From assembly GCA_948099385.1 (NCBI GenBank), contig CANUEZ040000167.1:1074001-1138000 (forward strand): a stretch of DNA of 64,000 bases, in the 5' to 3' direction. Below are positions 30,600 through 42,925 of the stretch, piece after piece (the first letter of the stretch is position 1; each line of letters begins with the position of its first letter). The position numbers and the translations under genes were made by a program. Below the pieces are notes generated by a model, which saw only the letters and a program-made list of their open reading frames with translations, was not told the origin of the DNA and made no database searches. The stretch comes from Fasciola hepatica. Its lineage: Eukaryota; Platyhelminthes; Trematoda; Plagiorchiida; Fasciolidae.

Positions 30600-33000
30600 A
30601 ATTATGCCCATAGCATGAGAAACAAACTCAGATACGAAAGGGGACTAACACAATGAGCAAGTTGTAGATAATTCAAGAAACATAGATTCTGTAGAATGCA
30701 GGTGCATTGAATCAAGAGATAAATACTGGGAGAACAAATGATACTTAGGCGAAATTGAAAGAAGGTTAGTTTTCGAAGCACCGAATTCAACCCACTTTGG
30801 GAAGCCCATTGGGGATGTGTTCGAGGTCGGAACCAATTGATACACTGATAATACTGTGTTCAGGATCCATGTTGGTAGTGGTGTGGCGAGAGGTAGAGTA
30901 CGAAAGAGAACAGTGTAGGATAACGTCATCGGCAAAAGCATGGACTGAGAGAAAGGTCTTGGACAGAAGGGCATCCATAAATGGACGAATAAGGTGGGCG
31001 ATTGTTGATGTGGTTGGAGAGTTCGCCGTGTTCGGGAATAAGAAAATCCACGGTTTGTTTGCAAGAGGTCGGAGAAGCAGTTATATGGAGCGAAAGAATA
31101 GAGGATGTAAAAGAGGAGAAAACTCCGGGTATGAAGGTATGTGCTGACTCATGGTCGATAGTCAGCCATGTCCCGTCAATAGTCGGAATTTCAGCGCCTG
31201 CCCGGAATCCAGGTCAGTGCTTGTGCCAGCGCATGCGCAAGCGACAAGGCAACGAATCGATGAGACGCGAACGGAGTCCCGTCAGATGGCAGCTGGTCGT
31301 GTGACCAATCAACCAATCAAAAGGACGATGGTTGGAATACCATCTGGACTGAGTTGTTTATCTGCTTACAGGGAACGCAGTTTTTCCGGACCATCGTGGT
31401 GATAACTCGAAGTGCAATAGGTGGTTGTAGAAAGAGGAAGAAGCCATTGGAGTGGAGTAATTGTCTAAGGTCAAATTGGAGGCAAAACCTCAGCTTCCTT
31501 GTGTGGTTCAAATACGAGATGAGAGGAAATACAGTTGGGAGGGAAATTGGAAGGGCAGAACTTCCAGGAAATCACTTTGGGAAGGCACCGAAATGTACGG
31601 CTACCGACAGTGGACGAGATCATGCGTTCGGATTTGTAACGGATGAAGCGTTCTTCAGCTCAATGTGCGGTAAGCGAGCACTTGTTCTTAGCTTGAACAA
31701 AGTGGTAGTGGAAAATGAGAGTGGACAAGTGGCGCCAGAGTCAGAATGCTGAAGGTTTTAAGCTAACAACACGATCATATGATTGGTAAACCACTCCGCA
31801 GACTTGGGTTTGCTGGGTTCGGTAAAAATGTGAAATAAAAGATAAATATCTTAGAAAAAACAACTTTAGTGAATACATCGAAAGTGAAGCAACAGTCACT
31901 CCAAAGATAAGAATCCGGAAAGTCACGAAAACCTGTCTAGTAGACTGAACTGTGATGCCAAAGTGTTCGTGTCGAGTTGAGCGGAATAATGAGGCGGGTT
32001 AGATGGAGGCAGCAAGAAATACCACAATGGTTCGATGAACTAAGTGGGGAAAAAGCGATGATTTCCGAGAAAAGAGAAGGAATGGAGGTGAGAATATGAC
32101 CAAGGATAGGAGCTGGGTCATCAGAGTGGTCTGAGATAAGTTCAGGGAGGTCAGCTAGTTGACTCAGGTTGCTGACCACGGCAAAAAAATGAACAACTGT
32201 TGGGGGAAAATCCTTTCCCCACAGCTCGATGTAGGGAATTTCAGATTTTCAGTTAATTTTTGCCCATCTTACTTACTTTCAAAGATATTCGAAAATTGCT
32301 TGAAATTCGATGTACACGTGGTTGGACGTTCGTACAAAATTGTACAACACGCCGCTACCGGAGCATGCTGCTTTGTTTTAATTTACAAGCTCATATGAGT
32401 TTCTATAGAATCAGCGGATCATCCTTGTGCATTTGCCTTTGATCGAGCACTAAATATACGGCTGAGCTAATGGTCTCGCCCTCCGTGTTCTTTCCTGCGT
32501 GTACGGGTCGTTCGGGGCCGAATTGCCAGTCATTGCTCGTGATTGTAATTGAGCACTGCCGATCGCACGATATTCGGTCGGGGGTCATATCAACAACACG
32601 AAAGCAGTGATTAGAGAAGGAAAACAGAGTTACAATGACAGTTGAAACTCATGACTGAAAAAGTCCAGATGTGGCACTCAGGAAGTGACTGATTGGTGGA
32701 CAAATGTGCAGACACTGGATTTGGGTTAAAAAGGAGGACTAAACTGTGTAATCGGGAAGGGTGGGTGATGTATGGATAGGGGTAGATTTGGGTTCCGGTC
32801 AAAAATAAGAGAAGCGGAGAAAATTGAAGAAAACGGTGTACAAAATCAATGTTGTGGTCCAGTTCACTAATGTTGGTGTCTAATTTGTTTGCGATCGAGG
32901 GTTTATGTGGTCGTAAATTTTTGTGACTGTCAATTATGACGAGAAGACCGGTATCCATGATCCGGAGATTTGATGAACCGCATAAGGTCTCAACAGATCA
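30600..33000 (-). mobile_element. Degenerate LINE with endonuclease and reverse transcriptase relics
   Basis: On the minus strand from about 32960 down there is an endonuclease part with NISELDHNIDFVHRF and, at 32180-31940, LSQLADLPELISDHSDDPAPIL followed by TSIPSLFSEI and SSSNHCGIS, the family's S-D-H box with D changed to N. A reverse transcriptase palm box reads VHAFADDVILHCSLSYS near 30920, followed after a frame change by EFGASKTNLLSIS near 30790. Stops and frame changes are frequent. It lies in intron 4 of the C2CD3-like gene. Confidence 0.7.
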
Positions 33001-33246
33001 GATGTGGTAATGAGCCGAGGGAGAGCAGAGCCATCTTCCACCAATTGTTAGCTGCGAATGATTTTCCAGTGTTTCTGTTGATCTTCTTTGAACTTAGATT
33101 GCAAAATGAACATGATTAACAATATTCAGAATAATGTGCTACAAAACTGGATTCCAATAACCTCACTAAAATTACTGGAGTAGTATGATCCGACATTCAA
33201 AACCCTGCTAATTTAATTTTTTCCCGTTTGCTCTTACCACACCAAG

Positions 33247-33629
33247 TTTTCAACTTCTGATCGGGGGATGTTGGATCCAACCAATGAGCATGCAGTGGAT
33301 GCTGACTACGATCATTCCGCCGCTCCCTCTCCAGTCGGCGATTTCGTTCGTGCCGAGACAATTTCGCACGAGAAGCCACCTCTACCTCAATCATCCAAGC
33401 AATCGGTAGACTTTGGTAGCACTGAAGGTCTTAGCGCGGACGATTTGCACTGTAAACATGTCTTCATGAACGAGGATGATATAATGTCGGAAGAATTTAA
33501 TCGGACCATTCGAATCAACAACGGCGGGATCGAGAGATCAGCTGCACGTCCGAAATACGTGTCGAATGGAATCAAACCAGCGTACACGGATAAAGCGCCC
33601 ATTGGATCGCACTCCCCAGTGGTATCAAG
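33247..33629 (+). CDS. C2CD3: C2CD3-like exon 5
   Basis: This exon encodes residues 234-360. The acceptor follows a pyrimidine-rich run (TTGCTCTTACCACACCAAG|TTTTC) and the donor is ATCAAG|GTAAAAT. The protein is acidic and polar (DPTNEHAVDADYDHSAAPSP; STEGLSADDLHCKHVFMNED) with no recognisable domain, as in the vertebrate linker between the first two C2 domains. It starts in phase 0 and ends in phase 2. The start of the exon is slightly uncertain because no strong motif pins it. Confidence 0.75.
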
Positions 33630-36429
33630 GTAAAATGATTTATTGATGTCTCCCGTTGTACAAGGGTTTGACTTTGTTACAAATTTCTGAAATTGACTAA
33701 ATCGTTCAAGTCAGTATTTGTGTTCGTACTTTGCGCTATGACAAACTTCCTCGATATGCATCGCTTGCAGGGATAGGAAGTCACTTAGCCGGTCTGGGAT
33801 ATGATAAACCATGGCCGATGGGCTTGGTCTTGTAGGGCTTGATAGGTCCACTATCGGTGGTTCACACGATCCCCCCCCCCCAGAACGGCTGATGATTTTG
33901 TGTTTGGATGAAACGTCGTGGTCAACGGTACACTTGTACTCGCACTTTATTCTCGTCTATATGATGCCCATTTATGTTTCTCTTAGCTGTTTTTGCTGTG
34001 TTTATTCCGCTTGTGTTGTAGTCCTTTCAGCTTTGTGATACAACAAGGTACCAATAAAAACCAAGAAGGCCGAAGGGCTAGGCTAATGAGTGGTACAGCT
34101 GCAGCTGGTTCGATCGTTAAGGGCTGCACGTTGTCGTTTTCGTGCGTACCATAATCATCATTCTCTAATCTGTGCTTGTATTTTCCGATTGGTTCTAATG
34201 TGTTCGTCGCTTTGAGTTGTTTCTCCGCCCACTGGCTTCAGTCCACCAACAGAGATTCTTTCTTGTGACCTAAACGCCATGCTGAACAATCAGAAGTCGT
34301 TAAAAGCAACCAAACTGAGCTACAAGCAACCCCAATTTTTAAAAGTGTTAAGAAAGCTTACGTCTTCATTTGTGGCTGCGTAGCTAATTCTTGTTTTATT
34401 TTGGAAATACTTTAAGCGTATTCATAATCCTTGTGTTACTGCTGGGGAAAAAATCGTCAAAACTGTTTGTATCTGTTGGCCGACGAACCAGTCCGAACCG
34501 CAGCTCGAACTGTTTGCGATCGGGTTCAAGTCCAAGCATACATCGGAATCCGCAAGCTCGTTTGATCCAGTCACTTGTTTGTTAGATTTGGTTTTATCAT
34601 GGTAATGCGCTGTCAGAAATGCATTTGATATTGCTGACCACTAGATCCATCACCGATGTTTATAAATGTATATATTCGGAATTGAAATATGCATTTCAGT
34701 GTTTTGCCGAGATCCAAACGCAATGGCTCGGGTTATGGCGCCCAAGTTGTACGAGCTTAGAAGTCGCTAGACGACCCGCCTTGACACGGTCATCATTACG
34801 TATAGAGCTCAGTTAAAGCAATAAACAGTTCATAGTGGTAATGCAGTGGCCGTTTCTTCCAGTTCTGCCGTTCGCCTGCCCTACCCCCGTCACCGCAGTT
34901 CTCAAACCTCAGTGCACGAGGAAACCGCGCCCGTCACTTCAGGTGGATAATCAAGGAAGTCCATTAGGAGGCCGTCAAGTGGCACATTCACTTTGGTGGA
35001 TGTCATGTGCAGTTAGTTGAATAATCGATGTAACTCATTTGTACAGTGTCCGAGGCCCTTGGTGTGGCCCTAGCTAGTACTTTGCACTGGGTACTGAAGC
35101 GTGTGTGGGGCGTGCGTGCTTGATTTGGAATCTGTTATATTGTCCGCCATGAGCGCAATCTCTTGTCCTTTGGCCCCCAGGGAAGTAGATACAGAACACG
35201 ACGCCATGATGAGTCAGAAGTCTACTTCAAATTCAAACTTTTGTTATCTACACTATGGCCGGATCGACTGGAGGTTTTATTAGACTGTCAATGTGCCTGG
35301 ATCAACGGCGAATTGGTTGCTGAGGCGCATCAACGTAGGGAGTGATTGGCTCTTCTACCGGTGTGCGCCAGCGTAGAGCCTTGGAATGCTAGCTAGAAGA
35401 TGTAGACTGTACGTCTTTTAGCTGTGGTAACTCGCAAGTCTTATCTGTTTCCAGAGCACTGATTCTAGGGCGATCATCAGGCCACCAAACTTACAGAATC
35501 CTCCCGAGATTATAGGCTTGTAACCTTCGAACCATCCATTTCTTTGCTAACAACAGAACGACTAAAAAAGACCATTCTTAGAACGACGAGGTGTCCGTGT
35601 GGACACAATTCATCATAACTTCAGGAAGAAATACCCTAGACAAGCGAATCTGATCGCGTCCGAAAATAATATCTTTTTAATGATATCAAAATTCATGTGG
35701 GGAAATGGATCCACTCTGAATACATCGCACCTTTCTTAAGACTAGATACTTTGATGCTTTTTCGTATTTGTTTGTTTTTTGACAACATTCTGGGAATGGA
35801 TTAACTCAAAATTTATATTTTCGATAGCTCAAAATAATGAATCAACTTCGCGAAATGTCAAAACACCGCGTACATAATGTGTCACGTGCGTAGTGGTAGT
35901 GAAAAAGTTATCCATGCTTTCCCAAACAATCCGTGAACTTGAAAAACAACGTTTTCAGTCAGTGATCGCCCACATCTCAACTCTTTCTCAACTGCTCTTA
36001 GATATGGCTGCATAGTGTACACACAGTTGAGTTTTGTGGGTACAGATATCCTTAATTTGGTGCCAAGTTTATCTGGTTTGTTTGGCATGCTTTAGTTATT
36101 TTTCTGCTGCTTTCTCAGTAAACAAATCCAATGACGGTTCATTACTCTCGAGGAAAGCTACGATCCAGTTTTCATTGCCCGCGAAAGAAACTGATTTTTA
36201 CTGTATGCACCACGCGCATATTGCAGACTAATAAAAGCCTTCTGTTCGTCTATCAATAACGACAGTTCCGGATCTTTTATGTATTTTAACACAGTGCGTA
36301 GCAGGGAGTCGTCAACAAATTCATTGAAGAATTGAAAACATAACTTTCCCGACACAAATCTGAACATAGAAGTCAATAGCATTAGATTGCACGATGTATT
36401 CTGGACCATTTCGCTGCATCTTCATTACT
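33630..36429. other. Intron 5 before the Penelope-like element
   Basis: No gene or repeat family recognised in 2.8 kb. Small ORFs are scattered without motifs. A run of ten Cs lies at 33871-33880. Confidence 0.35.
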
Positions 36430-38240
36430 ACCGCATCGACTTACAGGCTAGGTTTGAATTGTTTAACGAGCAGTTGTCAGACTTACATCCAACGAACTAG
36501 GACACCATGGAATGGTTCAAAGCAAAACTGATGGACTTGAAGCACATGTACCGAACAAGCACCACGAAAGACAATTGTCTTTTGACAAAGGACCATTACA
36601 AAGCTATCAACCAACTGAGGAGGAACCCTGATTTGATAATTCTTCGACCAGACAAAGGCTCAGGAGTAGTTGTTCTGAACAAATCAGACTGCAGAGATAA
36701 AATGGAGTCCATACTAGGAGACGAAACGAAATTCATACCGGACTCAAAGGCTGACGACACCACCGAACTAGAAAAGAAAATAAAGACAGAGTTGAACAAC
36801 CTTGTAAAAGCCAACTTGATTCCGGAATCCACAGCCAAGAGTCTAAGGTGCAGGGGAAGCCAAGCACCACAAGTGTACACAAAGATGACATACCACTACG
36901 ACTAGCAAAATGGCTCGCGGAACTACTAAAACCGGTAAGGGAATTTGTCGGGAAGAACAACGTGAAAGATAGTTTTGAAATATGTGGGCTATTGAGCGAA
37001 GTGAACATCCACAATAAGTACTTATTCACAATGGATGTTTATTCACTCTTTACAAATATCCCACTTCACGAGACCGTTGATATCATTTGCCAAATTATCG
37101 ATGATGACAACTTGACTATCGGATTACCTAACAGTGAGCTGTCACGGCTATTACCATTGTGCACCTTGAATGTAAAATTCCATTTCCTTGGACGGGGATA
37201 TCGGCTGATTTATGGAGTTGCCATGGCTAGTCCTCTGGGACCTGTTCTGGCAGATAAATTTGTTTCACACCTCGAACAAAAAATGAAATCAGTCATAGCT
37301 CAGGCCACTCTCTATCGGCGCTATGTGGACGATTTATTCGTCATTGTGAACACGAAGGACGAGTGTGAAAAAATGTTCCACCACTTCAACACCATACGCC
37401 CAAACATCCAACCAACCCAAAACGGGGAAGACAACAACAGCATCGTATTCCTAGATATTGAAATTACCCGCCGAATCGATGGATCAATCCAAAGATCAGT
37501 CCATGGAAAAACTACGTGGTCAGGACAGTACCTACACTTCACCAACTTTGCCCCCATAAAGTATAAAATCAGCCTCGTCCGTACCATGTTCCACAGGGCA
37601 CGCGAAATATGTACAACTGACACGCTGGAAGAAGAGTGCCGTACCTTGTTCAAAACTTTTGAGGCCAACGGATATCCAAAATGATTCGTATTCAAGCCCT
37701 CACAGCCACCTTCGCGCAAAACGAAAGTTACCACAGTCCCGAAACTGGCAACCTTCCTACCTTACAAAGGTGATAACATTAATACCCTAATCAGCAGACA
37801 CCTCAACTGTGCCGTTATTCGGACGTTTTATGCCGAAAAGATCATCATTCTCTATACAACTTCCCGGATGAAACTACCATCGATAAAAGAACCGCTGCCT
37901 CTCCACGCCAAGTCACATTGCATTTACCAGTTTAAGTGTAGGTGCTCAGCCACCTACATCGGCAGAACGGAGAGACAACTGCGTAATAGAATGGTTGAAC
38001 ACATTCCGATTTGGTTATGAAGACCAATGAGTGGACAGATGCAATCAGTGACGTCATCGAGCGCACGCAGAGCACTCAAGCCGTCCATTACGCAACACGT
38101 GTGGGAAACAAATCACTGTGTTAATCTGAATACGGGGTTCACCGTCACTTATGTCACAAACAATCAAAGTCTGTTGAGATACGCGGAGGCACTAGCAATT
38201 CACCAACATCACCCTCAACTGTGCAAACAGCGAGAATGAA
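36430..38240 (+). mobile_element. Penelope-like retroelement with GIY-YIG endonuclease
   Basis: Penelope-like elements encode a reverse transcriptase joined to a GIY-YIG nuclease. Here the N-terminal part (36507-36905: NPDLIILRPDKGSGVVVLNKSD) is followed by a frame change and a small deletion around VHKDDIPLR. The palm then runs at 36848-37684. After a stop, the nuclease is at about 37905-38240: CIYQFKCRCSATYIGRTERQLRNR, split here as GIY, YIG and the catalytic Arg, then a Glu in LLRYAEALAIH and the ending LCKQRE. The orientation matches the host gene and it lies in intron 5. Stops at about 36499 and 37682 and the frameshift show it is inactive. Flanking terminal repeats were not found. Confidence 0.85.
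36848..37684 (+). pseudogene. Penelope-like reverse transcriptase palm
   Basis: This 278-codon open stretch carries the core of the polymerase. LFTMDVYSLFTNIPLHETVDII contains the first catalytic Asp. GVAMASPLGPVLADKFVSHLE is the Penelope-type M-G-S-P-L-[GS]-P equivalent. YRRYVDDLFVIVNTKDE carries the catalytic Asp pair, followed by SIVFLDIEITR. The codons upstream of LAKWLAELL that normally read P-I-L-S plus about ten more residues are missing. Translation into the GIY-YIG part is blocked by a stop at the end of this frame. Confidence 0.85.
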
Positions 38241-38799
38241 TAGTTACGTTAGCCTTGCCTTGATAACGTGTTTTTGTGTGTGTGTTTGCACTTTTGCCTT
38301 TGGTCGCATGAGAACGTTCAGTTTACCATTTATAAATGACCACCTTGACTACGGTATGCACTAGTGAAGATGCAACGAAACGGTCCGGAATACATCGTGC
38401 AATGTAATGCTTTTGACTTCTATGTTCAAATCCACTGAAGGCATCCAGTACAGTGTATAAATTTCTGGTATACGCCTTCCGGATTCCTCAGAAAACTCTA
38501 CAAATTCCGGTTCACATCCTTCGCTTATCGTCCTCAAGCGTTAGCCGCATAGTTTCCTGTCGAGTCCCAAACCCCGTTGACATCGTGAACGGAACGAATT
38601 CAGCTGAACGCTCTCGGATGACTCGTCAGTTGAAAAATCCTGTTGGTGTGACCTAAATAGTGTATACTTTTCACATTCAGAATGATATGTTATCGGTACA
38701 TCGCCATGAGCAGAAAGAACTTTCAACAAGGTACCGTTGGCGAGCCCCGGTTGCCATGTCAGTCATGTGATTGGATCGCAGTTAGAATTGGTAGAACCG
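38241..38799. other. Unassigned stretch after the Penelope-like element
   Basis: Nothing recognised. Confidence 0.3.
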
Positions 38800-39065
38800 A
38801 GTGATTCGAAAACGATCGAGATTTGGTTATCGGTCTGTGTGAGAACGGATCAGATAACACAAACTGTCATCGGTATCCAGGCCGACACCTAGTTGTTCCG
38901 TCCTAAAAAGCGATTTCGGCGTTTTTAGAGTGTGAACCAATTGATAGGTTTCAGTGAAATTCGGAGGGGACATGCGTAACATGTCGTCAGGAAACGTTAG
39001 GAAAGTCCGACGAATTACCATGAAAACAAAAATATTTATTTGGTTTTCCCTACGACTCAAATACC
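38800..39065 (+). repeat. Interspersed repeat family C, copy 1
   Basis: This block resembles 57040-57310. Both contain GATTT[GA][GA]TTATC[GA]G[TC]CTGTG, then AACGGATCAGATAACACAAA here and GATGGATCAGAGAACGCAAA there, and later AGCGATTT[CG]G or GGCGATTTGG. The element type is unknown. Confidence 0.5.
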
Positions 39066-39149
39066 CCCTTGAATACCATCTTCGTTCTGGTGTTAAATAA
39101 TGTCATCGTGGAACCTAAGCAACACAGTTCGTTTTTTTAGTTTGTTATA

Positions 39150-39690
39150 CTTTACGTAACCACTTCAGTGGTAGCTACCGTAAAACTGATACATCGTGGA
39201 GTGGGACTGGTTACGTCCAAAGCAAACTCGATATTGCGCCTCGTATTTATTCTGAATAAGATATCATGTTTTTTAACCATTTTTTCTGTCCATGGTTGAA
39301 ACGGACCAATGGTTTCACCTATCAGGCGATGCAATCGTTGTTCATTGCGCATATCCATGGCAAATGTGCCATGCAATGAATACGATGGTCTTTCAGTTAA
39401 TGCCGTTTTATTAGTATGAGCACCATGGATGCGGAAAACCAATCACAGTTGACTCCTCTTCATCCATGGTTTGGATTGCTTTAGTTTGGTTCTTGTGAGA
39501 ATTCTTAAGTCTAACTTTTCATGACCAGCGCCTTTGGTTATACTGCCACGACCGGTAGCTACATGGGCTTTTGCTACGTTGACAGAAAGCTTATAACCGC
39601 GGCGATCTTGGGACCATTTTCGGAGTCGAATCAGACGAATCAAAAATGCATATCCAGAAACGTGATCTCCTTGGACGCTCATCCTTCGTT
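39150..39690 (-). other. Two adjacent unrecognised minus-strand ORFs
   Basis: ORFs at 39152-39442 (96 codons) and 39443-39682 (79 codons) abut. The first contains YSLHGTFAMDMRNEQRLHRL and PWTEKMVKKHDILFRINTRR, which look protein-like in composition. I do not recognise the family. They could be a decayed element or chance. Confidence 0.25.
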
Positions 39691-40059
39691 TGCATTGTGG
39701 TAAGTGTTCTTTGGAGTACGCTTCACGATATCTCGGTACACAGTAAGATTATACGGGAAGACAAGAACGTTAAGTTCCAATACAGACCATTCAACCACTC
39801 ACCTTGATCGGAACTGTTGACTTTTAGATTTGAGAATTTTGATCCCATATATTCCCAATAGTCCAGATGCGGGCGTATAAGCCGGCCGAATAGCGCTAGC
39901 CAACTCTGGTTGCTTCTGCCCTAGCAGTTTGTTGAATACAATGAGCGAAAATCGCTTTATCTTTAGTACTGTGCTTGATAACACCGTATGACTGAATATC
40001 TTAATAATGATCTTTGAGTTATTCCCTCAACTGTCTCTTACACCTCTTACATGGCGCAG

Positions 40060-40396
40060 GTCTCCGTCGACACCAGATTTGAGAAATCCACAAAATCGTC
40101 TGAATCAGTTCGTTGATCTTGGAAATCGACGCAGTATGTCAGAACAGTATTTGCAAATGGATTTGCTACCCGTACGAAATCTGGGGTCGGCTTCGCGCAA
40201 ACCGAGTGATCAGTCGATCGTCATCGGCCGTGTGGATCCGGCATTTGCCCCACTCACGTTTCCCACAGACGCCGCATTTGTAGAGGCCGTGGATGATTTG
40301 CCTGACTGCTCGGACGAAGACAGCCAGTCTGATAGCCCAATGGAGTGTCTGATACGGAATGATAATTTACTCGAGGAACTGTTTTTCAATAACTCG
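40060..40396 (+). CDS. C2CD3: C2CD3-like exon 6
   Basis: This exon encodes residues 361-473. The acceptor is CTTACATGGCGCAG|GTCTCC after a CT-rich run; the donor is AACTCG|GTAATT. The codon shared with exon 5 becomes AGG, giving VVSR-SPSTPDL. The C-terminal part (DCSDEDSQSDSP, then NDNLLEELFFNNS) parallels the vertebrate linker stretch that contains D-Q-S-L-L-E-N-L-F-Y. Such short conserved leucine-rich patches are otherwise rare in this region and support the assignment. Ends in phase 0. Confidence 0.82.
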
Positions 40397-41429
40397 GTAA
40401 TTGGTACATGCGCAATGCCCTGGTTAGATTAATCCTGCACCCAAAAAACCCAAATTGGTGGTTTATAGTTCATTTGTTGTCTGATTCGAAGAGGACGTCG
40501 CCGGTAAAGCGTTGTGGGATTGTGGTCGTTCGTAGTGTGAATTCGTGTTCTTCGTGGTAATGTTACCTTTCATTCTTTAGGGTTTGGCTAATTTTGAACA
40601 CAGTATTTCTGAGTCTGATTTTGTCGTTAGGTTTCTAGTTTGAAAAGTTATGGTAATGCCAGCAAGACTTAGCTGACTGTAGAGGTACACCGAGAAAATT
40701 CAATCCTCTCTTTCAACTGTTCAGAAAACTGGTAGAATCCTTGACCGTTAAACTGGTGAATAGACAGTGTAAGAAACTGGACTGTCATGGTGTCGCGAAA
40801 GCCTCCTTAGAGTAGCGTCGTTAGTTCATTGAGAATGCGTCGCTTTGGATCACCCTGTCGATCCACCGCCGCTCACGTTCGACGCCCGATCGACCGTTTA
40901 TGTTCAACGCAGTTTATAAAATCACGTGAGTTAGCACTCCGTTGTTGGAATCAGTCCGGAAAGGACGCTCTGTATATTTGTTGCATATTAACAGAAGTAG
41001 AGTGCGTGTGGGCACCGTTCCAGCCGATATCCTCTCGACTTTGCTTCACTGATGCAAGCAATCGCTCCAGGTTCATTCATGTATACCTAATTTCTTCTCA
41101 TTTTCGGTAGATTGAGCTACACTGCTGCACAGTTGTCTTCTATCTCACCGCCAAATCGTATAGTCAACTTAACCTTCATATGATCTATGACCTAAGCGTG
41201 ATCGGTTATTTTTTCTCATCGACTGCTCGGGATACCATCAGATAAAGTAGCTCAACCGATTAAAAAACACTTGTATGTGTCCTGATATCGCTGAACATTT
41301 ATTGTATCCTAGTAAAAATTTAATTTGCACTTATTTTGATAATCTCGTAGAAAACAGCGTCCATGTTGTCTTAATATTTCCACGCGATTGAAATTGTATC
41401 AAATAACAGTACGACGGTAAAATGAGCGG
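40397..41429. other. Intron 6, first part
   Basis: No gene recognised. Confidence 0.35.
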
Positions 41430-42140
41430 ATAGAAGGATTACTTACTATTGTATCGCCAGACAGTACACAAATGACAGAATGCTTCAACCCACCGAGACT
41501 GAATAGTGCAAATCATACTGACGTTAGTATGCCGCGCACAACACAAGACAGAGCCAGGTGGGCATACAATACAATACAAGGCACAACCTATTAGGCACAC
41601 AGCACAGAACACAAGACACAGCCCGTTAGGCGTAAAGCATATTAGGTGCATGATACATGTGGCCTCGCAGGGTAATAATACAACTGATCACCTGGGTGGA
41701 AACTCTGATGTCCGTAATCGCACAACGACACGGCCCTCGGCTGGACAATAACTCGAACACCGAGCACGGACTTTACTAAGGCTAATCCCCCTCGCTAGCT
41801 AAAGAGAGCAGCCAAACACAATGAAGTACCACGCGTACTTGATGACGATCATACACATGTAGAACTGAGGCATCAACTGTACCGTCTATACAGTCTGTCC
41901 TCGGCGACCTTGTGAAACCTGTAAGTTGACCAATCAGAGCTGCAAATATACAACGGTAAAACTACAATAGAAGCCAAAAACGCCGAAAAAAATCGAATTT
42001 AGTTCAGAAATGGGGAAATTCAAATTGCTCGTAATTCAAATAGTTTCGGAGAAAACTAATATTTTGGTTGAAATCTGTGGTTCTGAATGTATTTGAGGTG
42101 TCTTTTTCCAGCAGGAAGTCACCCGAACACTGATGGACAA
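41430..42140 (-). repeat. LTR-like repeat family A, copy 1
   Basis: Homologous to 51600-52265. Shared anchors are CACGGACTTTA/GCGGACTTAGA followed by TAAGGCTA, CAGTCTGT or ATATAGTCTGTTGG, GTTGACCAATCAGAG or GTCGACCAATCAGAG, and GGAAGTCACCCGAA or GAAGTCTCCCGAA at the end. In copy 2 the minus strand carries a TATATAAG box in the right place for a promoter. Probably a solitary LTR read on the minus strand; ends not defined. Confidence 0.5.
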
Positions 42141-42784
42141 ACGGGTTTCATGGTCCTCAGTGACTAACATTCGTATAGAACGTTAAGCTGTTGTAACTCA
42201 TTTCAACAGCTAAAAATCAATCTAGTCACTTTTATGTTGGCTTCTTTTGGCTCTAATACGGCGTGATCGAAAGTCTGTGGCTACACGAGAACCTTCGTTG
42301 TTACTTCTGTACACAGTGAAAGAATTTTCCAAGTATATGAGAATGAGGAATTTTGCACCATTCCAGCTAGGTGTTTACAAAGTTCCCGGTTTTTTCTCTC
42401 AAAGCTGACCGAAATCAAATGTCTGATATGCTACAATGAGTATAAACAAAGAGTTAGATTTCACATAATATGCTGACTCAAACCAAGGATGTAACAGCTG
42501 TGTAGTTCTGTCATGGTTCTCAATGGTGAGTTAGGCGATCATACTGCATAATGAATCATTTCACTCGAAACCTAGTCTCTTACTACTTACACTCTTACAG
42601 CAACCAAACTCTGCAGGTTGTTTATAACAGAATGCCTTTGCAGTGCTTAGGTTCCCACAGGGAAATTCTACATCATAATATTCGATCGTTGTGCGGACAA
42701 CGGGCTGTTACCGCTCAAGGTCAGTGATGGTAGGGTGTGTGTGTGTGCTATATCATGCAGTCTCTAGGTTCAACAAACTGCGCA
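42141..42784. other. Unassigned intronic stretch
   Basis: Nothing recognised. Confidence 0.3.
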
Positions 42785-42925
42785 AAGCCAGCGCGGATAA
42801 CCTGGTGGTTAGGTGCCAGCTCACAATAGTTCACCCTGGATTTGGGTCTTGGTGGGGGCCCGGTGGATGTGTACTACCGAGGATTCCTAACGCGAATGAA
42901 ACAGTTCTACAGTGTTTTTCGGTGA
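42785..42925 (+). repeat. tRNA-derived SINE-like unit, copy 2
   Basis: The head GCGGATAACCTGGTGGTTAGG resembles a tRNA 5' half with an A box. The tail (GGATGTGTACTACCGAGG, then GCGAATGAAACAGTTCTAC) matches the unit at 23440-23605. The B box is less clear here. Confidence 0.5.
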
